Shown here: positions 43,214 through 49,563 of the stretch, piece after piece
Position numbering within the stretch: the first letter of the stretch is position 1
Layout: every line of letters begins with the position of its first letter
Assembly (NCBI GenBank): GCA_018674495.1
Contig: JABHAA010000093.1
Span: 1-49,563 of the forward strand
Direction: 5' to 3'
From: Rhodospirillaceae bacterium
GTDB taxonomy: Bacteria > Pseudomonadota > Alphaproteobacteria > Rhodospirillales > UBA2165
DNA: 49,563 nucleotides
Notes under the pieces: generated by a model
The model's database searches: none
Told to the model about the DNA's origin: nothing
The model's input: the letters and a program-made list of their open reading frames with translations, nothing else
Translations under genes and position numbers: made by a program

Positions 43214-44194
43214 ATGATGTCCAGGTGGGGTTTCATCGCAGGAGCGATATTAGCTGTCTTCATCCCGTTTTACGCCCACGCACAACAGACAGGTAAAATA
43301 CCGCGCATAGGCGTTCTGTGGCACGCCGGAAGCGCTGAAGAGGAGCATCCATATTTCGAATCTTTGATCGAAGGTTTCAAAGGTTTGGGTTATGGCAAAG
43401 ACCGCATAACGCTAGTGCATCGGTTCCCCAACGAAAAGCCGAAACTCTACAATGCAATGGCGGCCGAGCTTGTGGCGTCAAAACCCGACGTATTGGTGGC
43501 TGTGGGCGGTGCGGCGCCCTACTTGAAGCGAGCCACGAACGATATTCCAATGATCTTCATGTATGTTCCCGACCCGGTCGGCTCCAAGCTGGTGGACAGC
43601 GTCGCACGTCCAGGCGGAAACGCCACGGGATTGACCAATTTTTCGCTCACGCTCAGCGCCAAGCGCCTGGAATTTCTTAAAGTTGTTGTCCCATCGCTCT
43701 CCCGGGTTGCCTTGCTCATCAACCCCAATGCCAAAATCTCGGAGCTGTATATCAAGCAATCCAAAGACGCTGAGGCAAAATTGGGGATCACAACGCACCC
43801 TTTTCCAGTGCGCTCCCTGGACGGGCTGGATGCAGCATTTGATGCAATGGCGAAAGCCGGCATGCAAGCGGTCGTGGTCAATGCGTCGAGCCTGTTTTAC
43901 CAGGGAAAAGTAAAAATTGGCGAACTCGCCATCGAACATAAGCTTCCGACGATCGTTTGGGTTAGGGAGGTTCTGGAAGCTGGCTCGTTGATCTCTTACG
44001 GGGCTGACCAACTCGGGATCGCGCGCCGGGTGGCGTTTTATGTCGACCAGGTATTGCGGGGTAAAAAGCCCGCTGACATGCCGGTTGAGCAGCCGGAAAG
44101 GTTCGAGCTGATCTTCAACGCGAAAACCGCCAAGGCCCTTGGAATCAAAATTCCCCAAACGCTACTCTACCGGGCTGACGATATTGTTAACTGA
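43214..44194 (+). CDS. periplasmic substrate-binding protein (ABC_sub_bind/TrpX type)
   Basis: A 326-residue secreted binding protein. Residues 1-23 form a signal peptide. The family fold shows IPRIGVLWHAG, LYNAMAAELVASKPDVLVAVGG, IPMIFMYVPDPVGSKLVDS, RPGGNATGLTNFS and RVALLINPN. Related TrpX/YtxB-like proteins bind aromatic amino acids or other small ligands. GGGAGA lies 6 bases upstream of the ATG. No ABC permease or ATPase gene is adjacent; instead a Cache-containing cyclase gene follows after 91 bases, suggesting the binding protein may serve sensing. Confidence 0.92.
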   Translation: MMSRWGFIAGAILAVFIPFYAHAQQTGKIPRIGVLWHAGSAEEEHPYFESLIEGFKGLGYGKDRITLVHRFPNEKPKLYNAMAAELVASKPDVLVAVGGAAPYLKRATNDIPMIFMYVPDPVGSKLVDSVARPGGNATGLTNFSLTLSAKRLEFLKVVVPSLSRVALLINPNAKISELYIKQSKDAEAKLGITTHPFPVRSLDGLDAAFDAMAKAGMQAVVVNASSLFYQGKVKIGELAIEHKLPTIVWVREVLEAGSLISYGADQLGIARRVAFYVDQVLRGKKPADMPVEQPERFELIFNAKTAKALGIKIPQTLLYRADDIVN

Positions 44195-44285
44195 CGGGCG
44201 GCGGCGTTCGATCTGGTATAGGATGGCGTCTGATCAAGCCGCCTGCAGGGGGTAAAATGGCGGATAGAAAGGTTCGGCACGGGCC

Positions 44286-46025
44286 ATGAAGCGGCAAGGG
44301 CGCCTGTTCCGCAAATTCTCAATTCTTATCGTCGGCCTCGTTGGCGGCGTTCTTTTGCTGAGCGCCGGTATCGAGGGGTATTTCTCTTTTCAGGAAAACA
44401 AGTCGTCGCTGGGACGCATACAGAAAGAAAAAGCCCTGGCCGCGGCAGCAGTGATCAGCCGGTTTATGGCCGAGATCGAAAATCAAATCGCATTGACGAC
44501 CCAGTCTTCGTTTCTTCCTCCAGCCGAAGCATTGCAACAAAGGCGTATCGATTTTTTGCGCCTGTTACGTCAGTCTCCGGTCATTACAGAAATTAGTTTG
44601 CTCGACATTGCCGGTAAGGAACAAATACACGTCTCGCGCCTGACCATTGATTCCGTTGGCAGCGGAGAAGATTTTTCAAACGCCGCCCATTTCAAGAAGG
44701 CGAAACCCAAATCGCTCCATGTCAGTCCGGTGTATTTTCGCAAACAGTCCGAGCCATATGCTACCGTCTCCATGGCCGGGCGGCGGAAACCAGCCACCGT
44801 CACCGTTGCGCAGATCAACTTGAAATTCATTCGGGATGTAATTTCCGAAATCAAAGTCGGGCGGGCCGGGCGGGCTTTTGTTATTGATTCCCGTAACCTT
44901 TTGATCGCCCATCCCGATATTTCCCTGGTGTTGCGCAAGACCGACTTCTCTCAATTACCTCAGGTCGCGTCTGCCCGCGCACAATCGAGCAAGATCGATA
45001 CGAATAGCCCGGGTGAAATTACCCTCGATCTGGGCGGTGAACGGGTGCTGTCGGCCCACGCGGCGATCCCTAACGTGAATTGGCTGGTATTTGTGGAGTT
45101 GCCCCTTAGCGAGGCGTTTGAGCCGCTTTACGACTCCCTTGTCCGGACCGGGATATTGCTCCTGATCGGCATCGCGTTTTCGGTATTGGCGGGGATACTG
45201 CTCGCACAGCGTATCGTCACGCCGATCCGGGCGTTGCATTCGGGCGCGGCGCGTATCGGCGACGGTGCGCTTGAGCAAAAAATCGACGTGGACACCGGCG
45301 ATGAGCTGGAAGACCTGGCCGACCAGTTCAACCAGATGGGCGAGCGTTTGCTTGATTCCTACGCCAACGTCGAACGTATGAGCCAGTTGAAGCAATATTT
45401 TTCGCCGCAACTCGCCGAACAGATTATCTCGTCTGAAGGCAAGGATCTCACGGAAAGTCATCGCCAGGATATTACCGTAATCTTTTGTGACCTCCGCAAT
45501 TTTACGGCGTTTTCCTCCAACGCAGAGCCCGAAGATGCGATGGGCGTCCTCAGGGATTACTACAAAATATTGGGGGCGCTGCTGCGCAAATATGAGGCAA
45601 CGATCAACTATTTCGCCGGCGACGGCCTGATGGCATTTTTTAACGATCCCGTACCATGTCCAGACCCGGCGGAGCGTGCAGTGCGCATGGCCGTTGCCAT
45701 GCGAGAGGAGATGGCAACAACTATCGTCGAGTGGCGCAAACGAGGGATTGATCTGGGATTTGGCATTGGAATTACATCCGGCTATGCGACCCTTGGTCAC
45801 ATTGGCTCGGAGGAGCAATTTCACTACACGTGCATCGGTTCCGTGGCCAATCTAGCTTCCCGCCTTTGCGATCAGGCGCAGCATGGCCAAATCTTGATTT
45901 CAGAGAGGATATTGGCGGACATTGGGGAATTTGCCGACGTCGAACGGATGGAGGATGGCGTCCTCAAAGGTTTCAACAAACCCGTTCCCATGTATGACGT
46001 GGTTGGTATTAAGAGCATGGCCTGA
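44286..46025 (+). CDS. membrane adenylate/guanylate cyclase with Cache-like and HAMP domains
   Basis: A 579-residue class III cyclase. Order: membrane helix (13-33), periplasmic Cache-like sensor (34-285), second helix (288-308), HAMP (309-361) and cyclase (393-570). Catalytic residues: metal Asp402 in FCDLRNF and Asp446 in FAGDGLMAFF; transition-state Asn522 and Arg526 in NLASRL. The usual purine-selecting Asp in IGD is Ser519, and Tyr442 sits where a Lys is common, as in a related branch with GDGLMxFFNDPxPCPDP. It should raise cAMP or cGMP in response to a periplasmic cue, perhaps delivered by the neighbouring binding protein. Confidence 0.9.
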   Translation: MKRQGRLFRKFSILIVGLVGGVLLLSAGIEGYFSFQENKSSLGRIQKEKALAAAAVISRFMAEIENQIALTTQSSFLPPAEALQQRRIDFLRLLRQSPVITEISLLDIAGKEQIHVSRLTIDSVGSGEDFSNAAHFKKAKPKSLHVSPVYFRKQSEPYATVSMAGRRKPATVTVAQINLKFIRDVISEIKVGRAGRAFVIDSRNLLIAHPDISLVLRKTDFSQLPQVASARAQSSKIDTNSPGEITLDLGGERVLSAHAAIPNVNWLVFVELPLSEAFEPLYDSLVRTGILLLIGIAFSVLAGILLAQRIVTPIRALHSGAARIGDGALEQKIDVDTGDELEDLADQFNQMGERLLDSYANVERMSQLKQYFSPQLAEQIISSEGKDLTESHRQDITVIFCDLRNFTAFSSNAEPEDAMGVLRDYYKILGALLRKYEATINYFAGDGLMAFFNDPVPCPDPAERAVRMAVAMREEMATTIVEWRKRGIDLGFGIGITSGYATLGHIGSEEQFHYTCIGSVANLASRLCDQAQHGQILISERILADIGEFADVERMEDGVLKGFNKPVPMYDVVGIKSMA

Positions 46026-46047
46026 TACGGCGCAATTGCCGTGATAC

Positions 46048-47079
46048 CTATCCTATCAGTATCGCCGCACGACCTGTGACCCCACCTTGCTCCACCAACG
46101 CGTGGATGGTCTCCGCTTCCTTCATCCCCCGGATTTCCGACACCAGCGGCCAAACTTCGCCTCTGGCCACCAGCTCCAGTGCCTGATGCACCTCGAACTT
46201 GGTCACGTAGCGGCTGCCCAAGACATCCAGCTCTTTTACCAGCATCGCCATGGCGTCGGCTTCGAACCGCTGGCCGGAGCCGCCCAATGTCACCATGCGG
46301 CCGCGGACGGCGAGGGCGTTGAAGGCTTGTTCCAAGGTCACGGTGGCGGAGACGTAATCGATGGCCACGTCGACGCCTTTGCCATCGGTTAAGTTCATCA
46401 ACGCTTCGACCACGTTGCCGTCGCCCGCATCGACGCATTCAGAGGCGCCGGCTTCCAGGCAGGCGTCGAATTTTTCCGAGACCGTATCGACGGCGATCAC
46501 GCGGGCGCCGGCCCAGGCGGATAGCATCAATTGGTGCAACCCAAGGCCGCCGCCACCGCCGAAGACGGCCACCGTCTCGCCGGGCGCCGTGCGCGTGCGT
46601 TTGTTGACTTTGAGCGGCGTCGCGATGGCGTCGCAGATGACGCCCACTTCGGCGGGGTGGTTTTTGTAATCGAGGCCTTCTGGCAGGACCATAAAATTGT
46701 GTGCCGGCAGCTTGATGAATTCCGCATAGCCACCATCGCAATCCTTGCCCACATTGCCTTTGAGGTTCTCGCAATGGGGTTCCAGGTTGGCCATGCAGTT
46801 GGGGCAGTAGCCGCAGTTCAAATAGTAATAGGCGGTGACCGCATCGCCCACCTTCACGTTGCTGACGCCGGGGCCGATCTCGACAATCTCGGCGGTGATC
46901 TCGTGGCCGATAATGCGCGGCGTCTCGATATGTGAGCGGCCAATCTTGTAATGCTGGATGGTGAGGCCCGCGCCGCAGGCCAGCACTTTGGCCACCGCTT
47001 CGGCCGGTCCGGCCTTTGGATCGGGCACATCTTTTAATACAAACGGCTCACCTTGATTTTCGAGCACCAGAGCTTTCAT
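46048..47079 (-). CDS. zinc-binding alcohol dehydrogenase (MDR family)
   Basis: A 343-residue medium-chain dehydrogenase. GHEITAEIVEIGPG, the structural-zinc Cys set CGYCPNCMANLEPHC, and FGGGGGLGLHQLMLSAWAGARV for NAD(P) binding are seen. The catalytic-zinc Cys near position 32 lies in VLACGAG, an atypical context (usual CGSD is missing), so zinc use should be checked. The start has AAGGTGG 6 bases before it, and a perfect 10-bp inverted repeat lies directly upstream of that site. Genes for acyl-CoA dehydrogenase and a dioxygenase follow on the same strand further upstream. Confidence 0.88.
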   Translation of the reverse strand: MKALVLENQGEPFVLKDVPDPKAGPAEAVAKVLACGAGLTIQHYKIGRSHIETPRIIGHEITAEIVEIGPGVSNVKVGDAVTAYYYLNCGYCPNCMANLEPHCENLKGNVGKDCDGGYAEFIKLPAHNFMVLPEGLDYKNHPAEVGVICDAIATPLKVNKRTRTAPGETVAVFGGGGGLGLHQLMLSAWAGARVIAVDTVSEKFDACLEAGASECVDAGDGNVVEALMNLTDGKGVDVAIDYVSATVTLEQAFNALAVRGRMVTLGGSGQRFEADAMAMLVKELDVLGSRYVTKFEVHQALELVARGEVWPLVSEIRGMKEAETIHALVEQGGVTGRAAILIG

Positions 47080-47090
47080 GAATCCACCTT

Positions 47091-47129
47091 TGAAATAAGT
47101 CCTTCGCTTCGCTCAGTGTACTTATTTCA
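47091..47129 (-). repeat. perfect 10-bp inverted repeat just upstream of the alcohol dehydrogenase
   Basis: TGAAATAAGT (47091-47100) and ACTTATTTCA (47120-47129) flank a 19-base loop with CTTCGCTTCGCTCAG. In the minus-strand transcript the stem ends right next to the AAGGTGG ribosome binding site of the dehydrogenase at 47079. It could be an operator or a 5'-leader hairpin. Confidence 0.65.
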
Positions 47130-47190
47130 ATGTTTAATCGGAAATAACAAGACTTGGGGCGACCCGGCGCCTTGTTTTTGCATGGAATAG

Positions 47191-47209
47191 GCAGCCCTCC
47201 TAGGGCTGC
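47191..47209. repeat. tight hairpin with an adjoining A-run
   Basis: GCAGCCCT and AGGGCTGC pair as a perfect 8-bp stem with a 3-base loop, followed on the plus strand by A7 (47210-47216). Neither strand has a T-run after the stem, so a classical terminator in either direction is not shown. It lies between the acyl-CoA dehydrogenase and the alcohol dehydrogenase. Confidence 0.6.
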
Positions 47210-47269
47210 AAAAAAAGACATGTCAAATCCGACCGCAGAGCCGCCTCAAGGATGGATTGGTCTATACAC

Positions 47270-47315
47270 CGGATCAAAGTACACCGAACCCCTTGGGGTG
47301 AGGGACTTTGATCCG
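47270..47315 (-). repeat. 11-bp inverted repeat with nested hairpin after the acyl-CoA dehydrogenase
   Basis: CGGATCAAAGT (47270-47280) and ACTTTGATCCG (47305-47315) pair perfectly around a 24-base loop. The loop contains a nested CCCCTTGGGG. It begins 6 bases after the stop codon of the minus-strand acyl-CoA dehydrogenase gene, where it could end or stabilise that mRNA. No T-run follows. Confidence 0.6.
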
Positions 47316-47321
47316 AGAAAA

Positions 47322-48509
47322 TCAATCCTCGAACAGGGAATCGGCGGCTTTCAGGAGCAGCGTCCTGTTTACCCCGTCCGAATGCAGGAACGCGGCGGCG
47401 TCGCGCATTAGTTTTTCCAACCCGATATCCTTCATATAGCCGGATCCGCCATGGATTTCCGATGCCCAGGTGGCGATCTTCCAGGCCGCTTGCGAGGCAT
47501 AGACTTTCGGCAAGGCGCCCATGGCTGGATCCCACGCCACGGTGCCGCGGTTGTCAGCCATCCAGGTTGCCTTGCGGATATAGGTGCGGGCGACATCGAT
47601 CATCATATGCATTTCCGCCAGTTGGGAGCGGATGCCGTCATGTTCGATCAAAGGCTTGCCGCCCTGGATGCGGGTTTTGGCCCATTCGACGCTCAAATCG
47701 TAAGCGGTCTGGGCGTTGCCGATGACGGTGGCGGCGGCGTAGGCGTTGGAGGCGGGGAAGAAATCCACCAGCACCTGAAAGCCGTTGCCGGCCTCGCCGA
47801 TGACGTCTTCGTCGGGGATGAAGCAATCGGTGAATATCAATTCGGCGTTGTTGGCTAGCCGCTCGCCCATCTTGTCGTGAACGCGGCCTATGGTGAAGCC
47901 GGGGTGGTCGCGCTTCAAGATGAAACAGGTGGAACCCTCGTGCAGCGGCTTGCCCTTTTCGGTCTGCACAAACAACAGATAGATGCTCGCCCGGTTGCCG
48001 TTGGAAATGAAGTGCTTCATGCCGTTGACGATCCAGCCGCCGTCGGTTTTTTCCGCCTTGGATGTGAACGACCAGTCGCCCTTGATGAAATAGTTGGAAG
48101 CGGTTTCCGGCTCGGTGATGCCGATGGCCAGGGTGCCCCTAGGGTCATCGCGAAAGCCCGGGATGTAGCGCTGCTGCTGGTCGGGGGTTAGGGCGGCCTG
48201 CAGGATTTGCGCGATTTTGAGGGTCTGCGCCATGACCACGGAAACGCCGAGATCGCCGCGCGCCAGCTCTTCGATCACCATGCCGGTGGTCAGCGAATCT
48301 GCGCCGATGCCGCCCCATTCCTCGGACAAGGTCATGGTGCGGATGCCGGCGGCATCGGCCTTTTCGACGATGTCCCAGGAAAAGCTGTCTTCGGGGTCCG
48401 TATTACGGTCCAGATCGGCGGCCACCGGGCGCACCACCTCGTCCACATAACGGCGCACTGTATCCAGGATGGCTTCTTGAAATTCGTCGACGATAAATGG
48501 ATCGCTCAT
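47322..48509 (-). CDS. acyl-CoA dehydrogenase-family protein
   Basis: A 395-residue flavoprotein of the acyl-CoA dehydrogenase family. FAD-binding segments include GTLAIGITEPETASN and WIVNGMKHFISNGN, and IHGGSGYMKDIGLEKLMRD (352-370). The usual catalytic IYEG near the C-terminus reads LHSDG (375-379), so the common Glu base is absent; a few family members use Asp or another position. The ATG at 48509 has GGAGAAGG before it; 11 codons of extra frame are not homologous. It may act on an aromatic-ring-derived acyl-CoA, given the dioxygenase genes next to it. Confidence 0.9.
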   Translation of the reverse strand: MSDPFIVDEFQEAILDTVRRYVDEVVRPVAADLDRNTDPEDSFSWDIVEKADAAGIRTMTLSEEWGGIGADSLTTGMVIEELARGDLGVSVVMAQTLKIAQILQAALTPDQQQRYIPGFRDDPRGTLAIGITEPETASNYFIKGDWSFTSKAEKTDGGWIVNGMKHFISNGNRASIYLLFVQTEKGKPLHEGSTCFILKRDHPGFTIGRVHDKMGERLANNAELIFTDCFIPDEDVIGEAGNGFQVLVDFFPASNAYAAATVIGNAQTAYDLSVEWAKTRIQGGKPLIEHDGIRSQLAEMHMMIDVARTYIRKATWMADNRGTVAWDPAMGALPKVYASQAAWKIATWASEIHGGSGYMKDIGLEKLMRDAAAFLHSDGVNRTLLLKAADSLFED

Positions 48510-48585
48510 GGCCTTCTCCAACTTGAAATTCGATGGCCGCAATTAACCAGATCGCAGCGCCGTTGGAAAGCGGAAGCCGGCTGAC

Positions 48586-49059
48586 CTAGAGCGGCACGGC
48601 AAGCAAATTGTCGATGGCCGAAGTGTCGGCGATGACGATCAGTTTCCGGAACTTTGCGGCGTTGCCATCGATGACAATCTCGGCGTCGTACTTGCCGGTG
48701 GAAAAGATACGGGTCTCGCCTTCTTCGGTGGAATGCAGCACCAGATAATTGGCGGTGACGGTGTGCGCGCCGCCGTCGCTGTCATGAACGCGGATGTTGG
48801 AAATCATATGGCGGATATGCAGGAACCGATAGGTGAGGGTGTTTTCAAGCACCGACACCCGATCCTCGACCATGCCGTGGGAATCGCAATAGATCATGGC
48901 GCTGGGCATACCGAGATCCCAATTTTCCCTTGTATGCACCTCGTAGCGGCATTCCTTGGCAAAGAAATCCGGCCAGGCGGAAAAATTACGCTCGTCCAGG
49001 CAAAGGGCATAGTCGGCGTAAAGGTTCAAGATCGCCTGCACAGGCTCAGGCCCACTCAT
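48586..49059 (-). CDS. aromatic-ring-hydroxylating dioxygenase, beta subunit
   Basis: A 157-residue beta subunit with the nuclear-transport-factor-2-like fold. The N-terminal ILNLYADYALCLDERNFSAWPDFF and the later RVSVLENTLTYRFLHIRHMISN are characteristic. Such subunits assemble with the Rieske alpha subunit as an alpha3-beta3 oxygenase. The ATG at 49059 overlaps the alpha stop codon (ATGA). A start 17 codons earlier is open but lies inside the alpha gene. Confidence 0.93.
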   Translation of the reverse strand: MSGPEPVQAILNLYADYALCLDERNFSAWPDFFAKECRYEVHTRENWDLGMPSAMIYCDSHGMVEDRVSVLENTLTYRFLHIRHMISNIRVHDSDGGAHTVTANYLVLHSTEEGETRIFSTGKYDAEIVIDGNAAKFRKLIVIADTSAIDNLLAVPL

Positions 49060-49562
49060 GACGGGCCACCGTTGCCAGGGAAGCCCATAGTTTTGCGGTA
49101 ATATTGCCAAAAGCCGCGCAGCGAGACCTCTTGCGCCAAGGTGTCCTGGTCTTCGACGGCGCCGCGCCCGCCCATCTCGATAACCGAAGAGGCGCCGCGC
49201 TGGGTGCGGACCGCTTCCTGGACCAGGCGCGCCGCTTCGCCGTCTTCCATGGAGATGAACCCGGCCGGCCCGATCATGTTGGCAAGCCGCAATTTGTCGT
49301 CGGCTTCTTCTTTATCGGCATCATCGAAGCCGAAATAGGTCCAAAATATCTCGAACTTGTCGGGGCCTTTGGGGCGCACATGGCGAATTTGAAAGGCGTT
49401 CTCCACCTGGGCGATCACCAGCGATGGGAAGATCGACATGATCACCAGATTGGTTGCGTCATCGTAGGACCGCCTTGTGCCGATGATGCGCGGATCTTTC
49501 AGCGCAATATCGGGCCGGTATTTGTCGTTGGATTTGTATTGCTCCAACAACAGATCGTGGTC
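49056..49562 (-). CDS. aromatic-ring-hydroxylating dioxygenase, alpha subunit (partial)
   Basis: The 3' part (about 168 codons) of a Rieske non-heme-iron oxygenase alpha subunit; the start lies beyond the right edge. The visible part is the C-terminal catalytic domain: NLVIMSIFPSLVIAQVENA, IFWTYFGFDD, IGPAGFISMEDGEAARLVQ, and the final VSLRGFWQYYRKTMGF, which match benzoate, anthranilate and salicylate-type oxygenases. The Rieske CxH motifs and iron ligands would be in the missing part. The beta subunit follows with a 4-base overlap. Confidence 0.9.
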   Translation of the reverse strand, partial: DHDLLLEQYKSNDKYRPDIALKDPRIIGTRRSYDDATNLVIMSIFPSLVIAQVENAFQIRHVRPKGPDKFEIFWTYFGFDDADKEEADDKLRLANMIGPAGFISMEDGEAARLVQEAVRTQRGASSVIEMGGRGAVEDQDTLAQEVSLRGFWQYYRKTMGFPGNGGPS

Positions 49563-49563
49563 C

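Noticed and set aside
47154..47411. 85-codon plus-strand frame
   Set aside because: It covers the hairpins and the 3' end of the acyl-CoA dehydrogenase; the translation resembles no protein I know.
1..49563. tRNA, rRNA and mobile elements
   Set aside because: I looked for the conserved T-loop sequence, rRNA landmarks, transposase-like proteins and long terminal repeats and saw none; a covariance-model search would be needed to exclude small RNAs.

Overview
The window looks like a GC-rich chromosomal segment of an alphaproteobacterium, probably Rhodospirillales-like. The main evidence is the central block tatA-tatB-tatC-serS-surE-pcm-LysM/M23 lipoprotein-DUF815 ATPase-yajC-secD-secF-Mth938 protein, an order typical of that class. 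Supporting evidence is a cobalt-type nitrile hydratase, form-II CoxL-like and benzoate-CoA-ligase-like enzymes, and compact operons with start/stop overlaps. I see no rRNA, tRNA, CRISPR array, insertion sequence or prophage.

Layout. 0.3-3 kb: minus-strand nitrile hydratase operon (alpha, beta, accessory), then a MerR-type metal regulator with a perfect operator dyad and a small membrane protein. 3-8 kb: two tandem TauE/SafE permeases, an SDR, a ThDP-dependent decarboxylase-like enzyme and a cysteine hydrolase. 8-17 kb: envelope and secreted proteins (DUF4197, a DUF3012 lipoprotein, an OmpA lipoprotein), an adenylate-forming enzyme, an SNase-like protein lacking its key Glu, an unrecognised two-repeat secreted protein, an orphan xanthine-oxidase-family large subunit and an MFS permease. 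17-19.5 kb: a LuxR/LuxI quorum-sensing locus with a candidate lux box, a tiny ORF after luxI and a SpoIIAA-like protein. 19.8-30.7 kb: the Tat/SerS/SurE/Sec housekeeping block, interrupted by a pseudo-receiver gene that appears to start at ATT and carries an in-frame TAA. 30.7-36 kb: three overlapping glycosyltransferase genes and an alcohol dehydrogenase. 36-38 kb: truncated haemoglobin, MBL hydrolase and TfoX-like genes. 37.9-42.8 kb: the most unusual locus, described below. 43-46 kb: an orphan substrate-binding protein and a Cache-HAMP adenylate cyclase. 46-49.6 kb: alcohol dehydrogenase, acyl-CoA dehydrogenase and a ring-hydroxylating dioxygenase (beta subunit, and a partial alpha subunit at the edge).

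The best candidate for an undescribed system is 37,893-42,785. A benzoate-CoA-ligase-like gene is followed by a xanthine-oxidase-family FAD subunit and then by a single polypeptide. That polypeptide fuses a xanthine-oxidase-type [2Fe-2S] domain to a DMSO-reductase-family molybdopterin (bis-PGD) catalytic subunit. It joins the electron-input half of one molybdoenzyme superfamily to the catalytic half of another, in a context that suggests aromatic or acyl-CoA substrates. The function is inferred; the architecture is read directly from the sequence.
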